Shown piece after piece: positions 16,416-26,771 of a stretch of 64,000 nucleotides of DNA. Positions within the stretch are counted from its first letter, which is position 1. The number at the start of each line of letters is the position of its first letter. The DNA lies in NCBI GenBank assembly GCA_963732345.1, contig CAVSZI010000009.1, forward strand, positions 62,001 to 126,000. The letters run 5' to 3'. Under the pieces are notes generated by a model that worked only from the letters and a program-made list of their open reading frames with translations, was not told the DNA's origin and searched no databases. The DNA is from Bog-532 sp963732345 (lineage in GTDB: Bacteria > Actinomycetota > Actinomycetes > Streptosporangiales > Streptosporangiaceae). Both the position numbers and the translations under genes were made by a program.

Positions 16416-17537
16416 CTACCGGCGGACGGGCCATCCACCGGCCGTAAGGGCGTTAATCAGCGGCCCGGCGGACTCCGGCCGGACCGAAAGCTCGGCCACG
16501 CCCACCGGCGCCCCGGGTGAGTGCTCGATGCCGACGTCCTCCACGTTGACGGAGGCCTCGGCGGCCGCGGCGAACAACCGCGCGAGCTCACCGGGGCGGT
16601 CGCTGATGACCACCTGCACGGCGGTGAACGCGCGGGCCGGGCCGCCGCGCTTGCCGGGGATGCGGGCCACGCCCGCGCGGCCGTGCTCCAGCAGCACGGT
16701 CAGGCCCTTGCTGCCCTCCGGGGAGGCGTCCGGCCCGGTTTCCAGGATCCGCGCGGCCGCCGCGATATCGCCGGCCACCGCAGCCAGGACGGCCGCGACC
16801 GGGGCGGCGTTCCCGGTCAGGATCTGCGTCCACAGGCCGGCGTCGCCGACGGCGATCCGGGTGGCATCGCGCAGGCCCGGCCCGGCCAGGCTGAGGGCCT
16901 CCGGCGGCACCGATTCCGGGGCCAGTTGCGCCGCCATGGCCGCGGCGACGACGTGCGGGGCGTGTGAGATCAGCGCGACCCAGCGGTCGTGGGTGTCCGC
17001 GTCCGTCACGACCGGCTCGGCTCCGCACGCCGTTACCAGCGCGGTCACCGTGGCCACCGTTACGCCAGAGGTCTCGGGAGCCGGGCACAGCGCCCAGGCC
17101 CGGCCGAGGAAGAGATCCGCGCGGGCTGCGGCCGGCCCGGACCGTTCCCGGCCGGCCAGCGGATGCCCGGGCAGGTAACGGGAGATGTCGCAGCCGGCGT
17201 CCCGGGCCCGGGCCAGGGGCAGCGCCTTCACGCTGGCGACGTCCGTGTAGCAGTGCGCCAGGCCCGCGCGCTGCGCCGTCGTCAGGGCAGCGGCCACCTC
17301 GGCGGGCGGCACCGCGATCAGCGCCACCTCGGCCGGGCCGGCCGGATGGCCGGGGCTATTTCCCAGACTGGCCAGAACCCGTCCCGCGCCCAGGTCGGCC
17401 GCGAGCGCCGCGGCGGCCGGGTCACGATCCCAGAGCCAGACGTCGACGCCGTGGCGCCGTAGGGCGAGCGCCGCAGACGTCCCGATCAAGCCGGTGCCGA
17501 TGACAACGACCTGCCGCGGGACGGGCGCCTGGATCAC
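16416..17537 (-). CDS. tyrA: Prephenate dehydrogenase with C-terminal ACT domain
   Basis: The 373-residue enzyme oxidises prephenate to 4-hydroxyphenylpyruvate in tyrosine synthesis. The N-terminal Rossmann domain has VVVIGTGLIGTSAALALRRH; the catalytic region shows YLPGHPLAGRERSG and LISHAPHVVAAAMA. A C-terminal ACT-like domain begins near residue 300 (VQVVISDRPGELARLFAAAA) and suggests allosteric control by tyrosine. The GTG at 17537 overlaps the aroH stop by 4 bases. Confidence 0.92.
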   Translation of the reverse strand: MIQAPVPRQVVVIGTGLIGTSAALALRRHGVDVWLWDRDPAAAALAADLGAGRVLASLGNSPGHPAGPAEVALIAVPPAEVAAALTTAQRAGLAHCYTDVASVKALPLARARDAGCDISRYLPGHPLAGRERSGPAAARADLFLGRAWALCPAPETSGVTVATVTALVTACGAEPVVTDADTHDRWVALISHAPHVVAAAMAAQLAPESVPPEALSLAGPGLRDATRIAVGDAGLWTQILTGNAAPVAAVLAAVAGDIAAAARILETGPDASPEGSKGLTVLLEHGRAGVARIPGKRGGPARAFTAVQVVISDRPGELARLFAAAAEASVNVEDVGIEHSPGAPVGVAELSVRPESAGPLINALTAGGWPVRR

Positions 17538-17896
17538 TGCGCGATGTCCAGCCGGAGGGCCGCCGCGCCGCGCAGGTAAACGTGCTGGATCTCACCGCGG
17601 GAGCGGCTGGTCTCCACGTGCATCATGAGCCGGACCACGCGCGGGAGCGCACCCGGCACCGGAATCTCGGTCGCGCACAGCAGCGGCACGTCGTGAAAAC
17701 CGATCTTGCGCGCGGCCAGCGCCGGGAACTCCGCGGTCAGGTCCAAGGTGACCGTGAACAGGACGCTGATCACGTCGTCGGGGACCAGGTCGTTGCGCGT
17801 CATGACCTCGCTGACCAACTCGGCCGTTCCCTCGAGGATCGCCTCACGCTCATCGGCTTCGACCTGTACCGCGCCCCGGATCGCTCTGACCGGCAC
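17534..17896 (-). CDS. aroH: Chorismate mutase, AroH class
   Basis: The 120-residue AroH-type mutase converts chorismate to prephenate, feeding the TyrA encoded just downstream. Family residues are visible: Arg in VRAIRGAVQVE, Glu in LLCATEIPVPG, Arg in RVVRLMMHVE and the C-terminal VYLRGAAALR. GAGGAGG stands at good distance before the GTG at 17896. It heads the aroH-tyrA-cmk-der operon. Confidence 0.93.
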   Translation of the reverse strand: MPVRAIRGAVQVEADEREAILEGTAELVSEVMTRNDLVPDDVISVLFTVTLDLTAEFPALAARKIGFHDVPLLCATEIPVPGALPRVVRLMMHVETSRSRGEIQHVYLRGAAALRLDIAQ

Positions 17897-17950
17897 GTTC
17901 CCACCTCCTCAGTATCGACTGCCGGGCCGTCTCAGGCTGATGCCCCCAGG

Positions 17951-18895
17951 CTATAGGCCTACCGAGGCGTACAGCTCGCCGATTTCGCGCGTCGTGAGCT
18001 CTCGGACACTGCCCGGCTTCAGGCCACCCAGCCGGATCGGGCCGACATCGGTCCGTACCAGCCGGAGCACCGGGTGGCCCGCCTCGGCGAGCATCCGGCG
18101 CACGATGCGCTTGCGCCCCTCATGCAGGGTGACCTCGACGAGCACGCGCGGCCCGGAGCGTTCCACTACCCGGAACCGGTCCACCGCGGCCACCCCGTCG
18201 TCGAGCTCGATCCCGGTCATCAGCGTCCGGCCGAGATCCTTCGGCACCGGACCCTGGATCTCGGCCAGGTAGGTCTTGAGTACGCCGAAGCCGGGATGCG
18301 CGATTCGGTGCGCGAGCTCACCGTCGTTCATCAGCAGCATCAGGCCCTCGCTGTCGTAGTCGAGCCGGCCCACGTGAAACAGCCGCTCGGCCCGGTCGCG
18401 GAGGAATTCGGTGACGGTGGCGCGCCCGCGCGGATCGGACATCGCGGTCAGGACGCCGGGCGGCTTGTTGAAGGCCAGGTAGACAAGGTCCTGGCGGGAC
18501 GGGATGCGCTTGCCGTCCACCCGGATGACCTGATGCTCGGGGTCGACCCGGGCGCCGAAACGGCGCACCGTCTCGCCGTCGACCTCGACCCGGCCGGCCC
18601 CGATCAGCTCCTCGCAGTGCCGTCGGCTGCCCACGCCCGCCGCGGCCAGGACCTTCTGCAGCCGCACGCCACCCGGAACGTCGATGAGGCTGTCACGCTC
18701 TTCGCCGAAATCCCCACCGAAGTCGTCATCGTCATCGTCGGTGTCAACTGGCTGGGGAGCGGACGGCCGCCCGCGGGCGGGGGCGCCTCCCCAGGGGACG
18801 CCTCCGCTGGAGTGGCCGGCCGGGTGGCCGGAGCCGCGGCCGCGCGGGTTAGGGCCGGGCACGGTCGTGACCCAGATCCGTGGCATCGTCGACAT
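17951..18895 (-). CDS. 23S rRNA pseudouridine synthase RluB/RsuA family
   Basis: The 314-residue protein has an N-terminal S4 RNA-binding domain (RLQKVLAAAGVGSRRHCEEL) and the RsuA/RluB catalytic domain with the active Asp in FHVGRLDYDSEGLMLLMNDG. About 70 low-complexity residues precede the S4 domain, including an acidic run (DTDDDDDDFGGDFGEE). It is the standard downstream partner of scpA-scpB in actinobacteria. Its start would overlap scpB's 3' end by 47 bases if the scpB frameshift were repaired. Confidence 0.9.
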   Translation of the reverse strand: MSTMPRIWVTTVPGPNPRGRGSGHPAGHSSGGVPWGGAPARGRPSAPQPVDTDDDDDDFGGDFGEERDSLIDVPGGVRLQKVLAAAGVGSRRHCEELIGAGRVEVDGETVRRFGARVDPEHQVIRVDGKRIPSRQDLVYLAFNKPPGVLTAMSDPRGRATVTEFLRDRAERLFHVGRLDYDSEGLMLLMNDGELAHRIAHPGFGVLKTYLAEIQGPVPKDLGRTLMTGIELDDGVAAVDRFRVVERSGPRVLVEVTLHEGRKRIVRRMLAEAGHPVLRLVRTDVGPIRLGGLKPGSVRELTTREIGELYASVGL

Positions 18896-18927
18896 CCTCG
18901 ATGCTGTCCGGCAGGAACGGCGCCAGG

Positions 18928-19512
18928 TCAGGCAGCTCCTCCAGGCCGGCCGAGACCGAGTCGCTCCAGGAAGTAGCCGGTGGTCCGGTACAGGATCGCG
19001 CCGGTCTCCGGGTCGGTACCGGAATCTTCCACCAGCCCGCGCAGCGTCAGCGTCCGCATCACGCCGTCACAGTTGACGCCGCGCACCGCGGACACCCGCG
19101 CCCGGCTGACCGGCTGGCGGTACGCGACGACGGCCAGGGTCTCCAGCGCCGCCTGAGTGAGCCGGACTTCCTGGCCCTCGCTGACGAACCGCTCGACGAC
19201 GGGCGCGCACTCCTCCCGGGTGTAGAACCGCCAGCCGCCGGCGATCTCGCGCAGGTCGAATCCTCGTTCCTCGGCCGCGTATTCGGCCGCGGTGTCGCGG
19301 AGCAGGCCGACCACCTCCCCGGTCGGTCGTTCCAGCACCTGCGCGAGCACCACGGCCGGCACGGGCTCGTCCGCGACCAGCAGGATCGCCTCCAGGCTGG
19401 CGCGCAGCGAGGGACTGTCGGGGGTGCCGAGGTCACCAGGAGTGCCGAGGTCACCAGGAGTGCCGAGGTCGGCGGGGGGGCCAGGAGTCCCGGGACTCCG
19501 CCTTCCGTTCAT
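18928..19512 (-). CDS. scpB: Segregation and condensation protein B, C-terminus frameshifted
   Basis: ScpB binds the SMC-ScpA condensin complex through two winged helices, here SPSLRASLEAILLVADEPVP to about residue 110 and VRLTQAALETLAVVAYRQPV onward. The ATG at 19512 follows GGGAG. The current frame ends in ...FLERLGLGRPGGAA at 18928. One base removed at 18950-18951 would read ...LERLGLAGLEELPDLAPFLP and run to a TAA at 18849, matching the usual ScpB tail. The N-terminus holds a six-residue repeat (DLGTPG). Confidence 0.88.
   Translation of the reverse strand: MNGRRSPGTPGPPADLGTPGDLGTPGDLGTPDSPSLRASLEAILLVADEPVPAVVLAQVLERPTGEVVGLLRDTAAEYAAEERGFDLREIAGGWRFYTREECAPVVERFVSEGQEVRLTQAALETLAVVAYRQPVSRARVSAVRGVNCDGVMRTLTLRGLVEDSGTDPETGAILYRTTGYFLERLGLGRPGGAA
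19424..19470. repeat. 18-bp tandem repeat in scpB 5' end
   Basis: Two full units (19424-19441, 19442-19459; GTGCCGAGGTCACCAGGA) and a partial third encode DLGTPG repeats near the ScpB N-terminus. The unit is a multiple of three, so copy-number change would keep the frame. Confidence 0.88.
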
Positions 19513-19527
19513 CAAAAAACTCCCGTC

Positions 19528-19815
19528 GCGGAAGCCCCGCCGTTCAGGGCGGGGAGGAGCGCCTGGTACGGCGCGGTACAGCCGGAGTGTCCACGGACCC
19601 GCCGCAGGGCATGCGGTGGCAGCGCGGTAAGCCCTCCTGGGAAGTTGACTATGGCGATGATCCGCGAACCTCCACGCGACTCGACATCCGGGGAAGAAGC
19701 CATTGGCGAAGGCCGCCTGTACCGCGATAGCCAAGCGGTGGCGGCCTTCGTGCTACCTTGAGCAAGTCGAGTCGGGTGGGAATCCTCGCCCTTCAGGGCG
19801 ATGGAGGATGTCAAG
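19528..19815 (+). mobile_element. Possible IS200/IS605-type remnant with omegaRNA-like 3' ends
   Basis: The gap between scpB and scpA holds two related hairpin motifs: GAAGCCCCGCCGTTCAGGGC followed by GGGGAGGAG (19531-19559), and AATCCTCGCCCTTCAGGGCG followed by ATGGAGGATGTCAA (19781-19814). The second matches, as I recall it, the right end of actinobacterial tnpB elements, where the end hairpin is also the omegaRNA scaffold end. No tnpA or tnpB frame is present. I read this as a non-autonomous or decayed copy; the family call rests on memory of the motif. Confidence 0.45.
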
Positions 19816-19819
19816 TCCT

Positions 19820-20704
19820 TCATGTCTGTGCGTCGCCGCCGTCGTCGTCCTCGTCCATGTCGATGGCCACATCGTCACCGTCGTCACCGGCCGCGTTCCA
19901 GGTCACGTAGATGTCTCCCAGCGGCGTGAGCTGCTCCAGGGAGATACGGTCCTCCCGGTAGAGCTCGAGCACCGCGAGGAAGCTCGCCACGATCTCATAC
20001 GTCGCCGTGCAATCGGCGGTGAGCTGCCGGAAACTAGCCCGGCGGAGCACGCGCAGCCTGGCAGCCAGCCGCCGCGCCTGCTCGCGGACGCTCACGAACG
20101 GCGCGTGGATGTGGTCGGTGGAGACCGTCGGCGCCTGCCGCGGGGTGAGCACGCGCGCCGCGATCCGGGCAAATTCTACCGGGCCGAGCCCGAGCAGAAC
20201 TTCCGGGAACAGCTGCGCGAACCGTGGCTCCAGCGGGACACGGCGCGGGAACCGGCGGGCGGCCACGGCCATCCGGCCCGCGAAGACGGCGGCGGCTTCC
20301 CTGTAGGCGCGATACTGCAGCAGCCGGGCGAACAGCAGGTCCCGGGCCTCCAGCAGCGCGAGGTCCTCCTCGTCCTCGACATCGCCCGAGGGGAGCAGCC
20401 GCGCGGCCTTGAGATCCAGCAGGGTCGCGGCGACCACGAGGAAGTAGCTGACCTGGTCGAGATCCCAGCCGTCCGAACGCTCCCGGATGTAACCGATGAA
20501 CTCGTCGGTCACCTGCGAGAGGGCGATCTCGGTGATGTCGAGCTTGTGCTTGGAGATGAGGGCCAGCAGCAGGTCGAACGGGCCCTCGAACACGTCGAGG
20601 TGGACCTCGAAGCCCGAGGGCCGGGCGTCGCCGTCGCCGGGGCCGAACACGCCGGTGGCCAGCCCAGGGCCGCCATCGCTCAGGTCATCAGCCGTCGGAC
20701 CCAC
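19820..20704 (-). CDS. scpA: Segregation and condensation protein A
   Basis: The 294-residue kleisin bridges the SMC heads. Its N-terminal motif is FEVHLDVFEGPFDLLLALIS with KHKLDITEIALSQVTDEF, followed by LDQVSYFLVVAATLLDLKAA, and the C-terminal winged helix includes ATYEIVASFLAVLELYREDR. The GTG at 20704 overlaps the preceding gene by 17 bases; an ATG at 20752 is also possible. The C-terminal tail is very acidic (DMDEDDDGGD). Its gene is separated from scpB by the mobile-element remnant. Confidence 0.9.
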   Translation of the reverse strand: MGPTADDLSDGGPGLATGVFGPGDGDARPSGFEVHLDVFEGPFDLLLALISKHKLDITEIALSQVTDEFIGYIRERSDGWDLDQVSYFLVVAATLLDLKAARLLPSGDVEDEEDLALLEARDLLFARLLQYRAYREAAAVFAGRMAVAARRFPRRVPLEPRFAQLFPEVLLGLGPVEFARIAARVLTPRQAPTVSTDHIHAPFVSVREQARRLAARLRVLRRASFRQLTADCTATYEIVASFLAVLELYREDRISLEQLTPLGDIYVTWNAAGDDGDDVAIDMDEDDDGGDAQT

Positions 20705-21116
20705 CGCCACCGCCGTCGCCACCACCGAACCCGCCGCGGGGAGCCGGGCCATGGCCGGTGCGGGGCCCCGGGCCGAATCCGGCGCCGTCCACGTGCGGGG
20801 GGTCCGCGATATGCGGGGGGTCCGCGATATGCGGGGGGTCCGCGATGCGGCGCGCGAGCACGCTCGTCTCGCCGCGGGCGTCGAGGTCGGCCAGTACCAC
20901 GGCGATGGCCTCACGGACGAGCCGGCCGCGATCCGTGGTGATGCCGTAGCGGCGCAAGGTGAGCCGGGCCTGCTCCAGATCGAACAGCTCGTCGGCGGAC
21001 AGGTAAACGGTGATCTTATGCGTATGCTGCTCCCGGCCGCTCGCCGGACGATCCGCGGCCACGTCGGGACCGAGCGTAGCGGGACGAAGCAGCTCCGCTA
21101 TGCCCGGAAGGCTCAC
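20688..21116 (-). CDS. Ribbon-helix-helix-like protein between parA and scpA
   Basis: The 142-residue product (from the GTG at 21116, overlapping the parA stop as GTGA) contains a likely ribbon-helix-helix segment, HKITVYLSADELFDLEQARL then LRRYGITTDRGRLVREAIAV. A C-terminal low-complexity tail has three IADPPH repeats and a Gly-rich end. Genes of this kind often lie between a Soj-type ParA and scpA in actinomycetes. Inference: DNA-binding partner of the ParA. Confidence 0.68.
   Translation of the reverse strand: MSLPGIAELLRPATLGPDVAADRPASGREQHTHKITVYLSADELFDLEQARLTLRRYGITTDRGRLVREAIAVVLADLDARGETSVLARRIADPPHIADPPHIADPPHVDGAGFGPGPRTGHGPAPRGGFGGGDGGGGGSDG
20795..20846. repeat. 18-bp tandem repeat coding for IADPPH
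   Basis: Units 20795-20812 and 20813-20830 (GCGGGGGGTCCGCGATAT) plus a partial third copy encode the IADPPH hexapeptide repeats of the ribbon-helix-helix-like protein. Confidence 0.88.
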
Positions 21117-22003
21117 CCTTCGCGACCGTCCCCTGCTTGCCGCCACCGCTCCAGTACCTCCTTGGCAAGTTCACGGTAGGAACTCGCCCCCATCGACCCA
21201 GAGTCGAACCTGGTGATGGGCTCCCCTGCAACGGTAGCGTCTGGGAACCGTATGGTGCGGTTGATCACGGTGTGAAAGACCTTGTCGCCGAAGCCGTTGA
21301 CGATATTCGTCAGCACTTCACGGGTGTGCAGCGTCCGCGAATCGTACATCGTGGCGAGAAGGCCGTCGATCTCCAGCTTCGGGTTAAGCCGGCGCGAAAC
21401 CTTGTCGATCGTCTCCATCAGGAGAGCGACGCCGCGCATGGCGAAATACTCACACTCCAGCGGGATCACCACGCCCTGCGCGCACGCCAGCGCGTTGATC
21501 GTCAGCAGCCCCAGGGACGGCTGGCAGTCGATCATGATGACGTCGTAGTCCGCGACCACCGGCTCCAGGGCACTGCCGAGGACGTACTCGCGGCCGACCT
21601 CGTGCACGAGCTGGACCTCCGCGCCGGAGAGGTCGATGTTGCTCGGCATCAGATCCATGCCGTGGACCTGGGTCTTGGTCAGGACGTCATGCGCCGTGAC
21701 GCCCCGCTCCATGAGCAGGCTATAGACGGTGGCGTCGATGTCGTGCGGCTGGATGCCAAGCCCAACCGACAGGGCGCCCTGCGGGTCGAAGTCCACCAGC
21801 AGGACACGCCGCCCCTGCTCGGCCAGGGCCGCTCCGAGGTTGATGGTGGTCGTGGTCTTGCCGACGCCACCCTTCTGATTGCAGACGGCGACGATCCGGG
21901 CCGGACCATGCACCTCAAGCGGCGCGGGGTCGGCGAAAACCGGCATGGGTCGCCCGGTGTGCCCTAGCTCTGCGGCATCGGCCTGTACCGTTCGGGTTGC
22001 CAC
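21113..22003 (-). CDS. ParA/Soj-family ATPase
   Basis: The 296-residue P-loop ATPase has the deviant Walker A motif CNQKGGVGKTTTTINLGAAL, Walker B DYDVIMIDCQPSLGLLTINA and the usual C-terminal GASSYRELAKEVLERW. It is the second, scpAB-linked ParA of actinobacteria rather than the oriC-linked one, since no parB lies beside it. The GTG at 22003 has GGAGG about 11 bases upstream. Its stop overlaps the start of the ribbon-helix-helix gene. Confidence 0.9.
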   Translation of the reverse strand: MATRTVQADAAELGHTGRPMPVFADPAPLEVHGPARIVAVCNQKGGVGKTTTTINLGAALAEQGRRVLLVDFDPQGALSVGLGIQPHDIDATVYSLLMERGVTAHDVLTKTQVHGMDLMPSNIDLSGAEVQLVHEVGREYVLGSALEPVVADYDVIMIDCQPSLGLLTINALACAQGVVIPLECEYFAMRGVALLMETIDKVSRRLNPKLEIDGLLATMYDSRTLHTREVLTNIVNGFGDKVFHTVINRTIRFPDATVAGEPITRFDSGSMGASSYRELAKEVLERWRQAGDGREG

Positions 22004-22129
22004 AAGTTTGCGAACCTCCCGGTGGGATGATTTCCCGAATCTAGGGCCTGAGCTTGGCCCCGTTCAAGCTGACGCGCCGCTAAGCACCGGAAATGAGAAA
22101 AGGGCTGTCCGGGGGAGCATCGCCTGCGT

Positions 22130-23125
22130 TCAGCCGAGAGCCCTGGGGTGGGAGGCCGCGTACACCTCGCGCAGTTTCTCGACCGTGACCAGCGTATAGA
22201 TCTGAGTCGTCGTGACCGACGCGTGCCCGAGCAGCTCCTGCACCACCCGGATATCGGCGCCGCCATCGAGCATATGCGTCGCAAAGGAATGGCGGAGGGT
22301 ATGTGGGGACACCTGGGACAGATTGGCCCGCTCCGCCGCGGCCCGCAGGGCCGCCCAGGCACCCTGGCGGGTGAGCCGGCCGCCGCGGGCGTTGAGGAAC
22401 AGCGCCGGTGACACGGAGCCCCCGGGACGCCCCGCCCGGGCGCGGCCGCGCGCCGCGCCCGCGGCCAGGGCCGGCCGCGCCCGGACCAGGTACGCGCTCA
22501 GCGCCGCGGCCGCGTAGCGGCCGAGCGGCACGATGCGCTGTTTGCCGCCCTTGCCGTCGAGCAGGACGGCGGGCTCACCGTCCAGCGTGAGGTCGTCCAC
22601 GTCCAGGCCGGTCGCCTCGGAGATCCGCGCGCCAGTGGCGTAGAGGAACTCCAGCAGCGCGCGGTCGCGGATCGACCGGGGGTCATCTCTCCCAGCAGCT
22701 GGCCCCGCCGCGTCTTTACCAGGAGCCGGCCCCGCCGCGTCCAGCAGTCGTTCGACCTCGTCCACCGAGATGGCCTTGGGCAGGCGGCGGGGCGGCACCG
22801 GCGGCGGCACCGGCCGGGCCGGGTCCGCCGCCGTCATGCCCTGCCGGCAGGCGAAGGCGTGCAGGCCGCGCACGGCGGCCATGGCCCGGCCCGCCGAGCT
22901 GGCCGCCAGGGGCGGGTGATCCGCGTCACCCTCCCGCAGGCTGGCCACGTACGACGCGATGTCGGTGCTGGTCACCTCGCCGATCTCGGTGCGGCCGGCC
23001 GCGGTCAGGATCTGCTGGTAGCGGGACAGATCCCGGCGGTAGGACTCCAGGGTGTTGGCGGCCAGGCCGCGTTCCACCAGCAGGTGGTCGAGGTAACCAC
23101 GGACTGCTTCGGCCGTGCTGGTCAG
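22130..23125 (-). CDS. xerD: Tyrosine recombinase XerD, probable CTG start
   Basis: The recombinase resolves chromosome dimers at dif. Catalytic residues are visible: Arg in YATGARISEATGLD, Lys in LDGKGGKQRIVPLG, HxLRH in SPHTLRHSFATHML and His/Tyr in LLGHASVTTTQIYT. The N-terminal core-binding domain begins at VRGYLDHLLVERGLAANTLE, but no ATG, GTG or TTG precedes it in frame. A CTG at 23123-23125 has GGAGG 7 bases upstream and overlaps the ald stop as CTGA. Two Ala/Gly-rich insertions (around KDAAGPAAGRDD and ARGRARAGRPGG) lengthen it to about 331 residues. Confidence 0.9.
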   Translation of the reverse strand: MTSTAEAVRGYLDHLLVERGLAANTLESYRRDLSRYQQILTAAGRTEIGEVTSTDIASYVASLREGDADHPPLAASSAGRAMAAVRGLHAFACRQGMTAADPARPVPPPVPPRRLPKAISVDEVERLLDAAGPAPGKDAAGPAAGRDDPRSIRDRALLEFLYATGARISEATGLDVDDLTLDGEPAVLLDGKGGKQRIVPLGRYAAAALSAYLVRARPALAAGAARGRARAGRPGGSVSPALFLNARGGRLTRQGAWAALRAAAERANLSQVSPHTLRHSFATHMLDGGADIRVVQELLGHASVTTTQIYTLVTVEKLREVYAASHPRALG

Positions 23126-24237
23126 CCGAGGACCTCCGCCACGGGGGTGACCGGCAGACCGTGCGCATCCGCGACGGGGCCGCAGGTGACGGCGCCGTCG
23201 TGAGTGGATAGCCCCAGGCCGAGCGCGGCGTCGGCCCGCAGGGCGTCGCGCCAGCCGTGGTTCGCGATCTGCACGATGTAGGGCAGCGTCACGTTGGTGA
23301 GCGCGTAGGTCGACGTGTGCGGGACAGCGCCCGGCATGTTGGCGACGCAGTAGAACACCGAGTTGTGCACCCGGTACGTCGGCTCGTCGTGCGTGGTGGG
23401 GCGTGAGTCCTCGAAGCAGCCGCCCTGGTCGATGGCGATGTCCACGAGCACCGAGCCGGGCTTCATCCCGGCCACCAGATCGTTGGAGACGAGCTCGGGC
23501 GCGCGGGCACCCGGCACGAGGACCGCCCCGATGACCAGGTCCGCGTCGATGACGGCGCGCTCGATCTCGTAGGCGTTGGACGCCACCGTCTGGCAGTGCC
23601 CCTGATAGATCGCGTCCGCGGAACGGAGCCGGGCGACGTTCAGATCGAGGAGCAGCACTTCGGCCTGCATGCCCAGTGCGATCGCCGCCGCGTTCATGCC
23701 GGAAACCCCGGCGCCGAGCACGACCACCTTGGCCGCGTACACGCCGGACACCCCGCCCATGAGCACGCCCCGGCCGCCGCCGTCGCGCTGCAGGTGGTGC
23801 GAGCCAACCTGCGGCGCCATCCGTCCCGCCACCTCCGACATGGGCGCGAGCAGCGGCAGCGACCGGTCGGGAAGCTGCACGGTCTCGTACGCGATCGAGG
23901 TGACGCCCGCCTTCAGCAGCGCGTCCGTGCACGGACGCGACGCGGCCAGATGAAGGTAGGTGAAGAGCACCTGGCCCCGGCGCATCCGGTGGTATTCCTC
24001 CGCCACCGGCTCCTTGACCTTGAGCACCAGCTCGGCGGTCTGCCACACCTCGTCGGCCGTGGCCAGGATCTTCGCCCCGGCCGAGGTGAAGTCCTCGTCG
24101 GGGATGGACGAGCCGGCCCCGGCCCCCGCCTCGATCACCACCTCGTGACCGTTACGGACGAGCTCGTGCACTCCGGCCGGGGTGATCGCCACGCGGTACT
24201 CGTGGTTCTTGACCTCCCGCGGAACGCCAACTTTCAT
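23122..24237 (-). CDS. ald: Alanine dehydrogenase
   Basis: The 371-residue NAD-dependent enzyme interconverts alanine with pyruvate and ammonia. It begins MKVGVPREVKNHEYRVAITP, has the pyruvate-binding Lys in ELVLKVKEP and His in FTYLHLAASRP, and the NAD loop VVVLGAGVSGMNAAAIALGM. The ATG at 24237 is preceded by GGAAGGG. Its stop is shared with the apparent xerD start, so it probably leads a coupled ald-xerD pair. Confidence 0.94.
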   Translation of the reverse strand: MKVGVPREVKNHEYRVAITPAGVHELVRNGHEVVIEAGAGAGSSIPDEDFTSAGAKILATADEVWQTAELVLKVKEPVAEEYHRMRRGQVLFTYLHLAASRPCTDALLKAGVTSIAYETVQLPDRSLPLLAPMSEVAGRMAPQVGSHHLQRDGGGRGVLMGGVSGVYAAKVVVLGAGVSGMNAAAIALGMQAEVLLLDLNVARLRSADAIYQGHCQTVASNAYEIERAVIDADLVIGAVLVPGARAPELVSNDLVAGMKPGSVLVDIAIDQGGCFEDSRPTTHDEPTYRVHNSVFYCVANMPGAVPHTSTYALTNVTLPYIVQIANHGWRDALRADAALGLGLSTHDGAVTCGPVADAHGLPVTPVAEVLG

Positions 24238-24307
24238 GGTTCTGCCCTTCCTGGCACCGTGCGCCGTTGCGCAGTGCCATGTTTCCCAGGTCCCTTTTTT
24301 TCCCAGG

Positions 24308-24921
24308 TCACTTCTCCGGCGCATCCGCCGCGCGCAGGCTCCCGAACCCGTCCGCGCTCGCGGCGCGGGCGGCCAAGATCCCTACGACGGCAACGCCATT
24401 ATGCAGGTCACCGGCGAGGACCAGGGACACCGCTTCCTCCAGCGGCACCCAGTCGACCAGCAGGTGGGCTTCCTCGTTCTCGGGCACGAAGTCGCGCTCG
24501 GCTTGCGGAACGAGCTCCAGGCCGCGGGCGAGGAAGACCCGCAGCCGCTCGGTGATGATGCCCGGCGAGCTGAAGTAGTCCACCAGCACGTCCCAGCGGG
24601 CCGCCCGGTAACCGGTCTCCTCCAGCAGCTCGCGCCGCGCGGTCTGCAGCACCGGCTCACCGGCGACGTCGCGCAGGCCCGCGGGCAGTTCCCACAGCAG
24701 CCGCCCGACGGGGTGGCGGTACTGCCGGATCATGAGGACGCGGCGGGACTCATCGAGCGCCAGGACCCCCACCGCGCCGGGATGCTCCACCACTTCCCGT
24801 TCGGCGGTATTTCCGTCGGGCGAGCGGATGGTGTCGCTCCGCACGTCAATGATCTTGCCCCGGTACCGCTCGGCCGAGGAGACGACGGGCCACTCCTCGA
24901 CCGTATCGGCGATCGGAGGCG

Positions 24922-24925
<4 letters not shown>
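24308..24925 (-). CDS. Nudix hydrolase, ADP-ribose pyrophosphatase type
   Basis: The 205-residue product carries a Nudix box in AGEPVLQTARRELLEETGY, in which the REXXEE metal ligands are intact. The upstream QYRHPVGRLLWELPAGL is typical of ADP-ribose pyrophosphatases (NudF/YffH). It probably cleaves ADP-ribose to AMP and ribose 5-phosphate. The ATG overlaps the pyrG stop (ATGA), a conserved actinobacterial pairing. Confidence 0.88.
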
Positions 24926-26664
<1,739 letters not shown>

Positions 26665-26771
26665 GGGCCCTCAGGATAACAGGCGACAGCTCGTGGCGAC
26701 TGCATTAGCTCATCGCCGCGCCCCCCGCCCGCCTGGCGCCGGCCCCGAGCCGGTGTGACGCAGGGGCCGTG

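Noticed and set aside
18920..18980. 11-bp slippage deletion as cause of the ScpB frameshift
   Set aside because: A single extra C at 18950-18951 explains the break more simply and keeps alignment length with the family.
23126..24046. Extension of the XerD frame upstream into ald
   Set aside because: The frame is open but the translation is low-complexity and antisense-like; ald occupies this DNA with strong homology.
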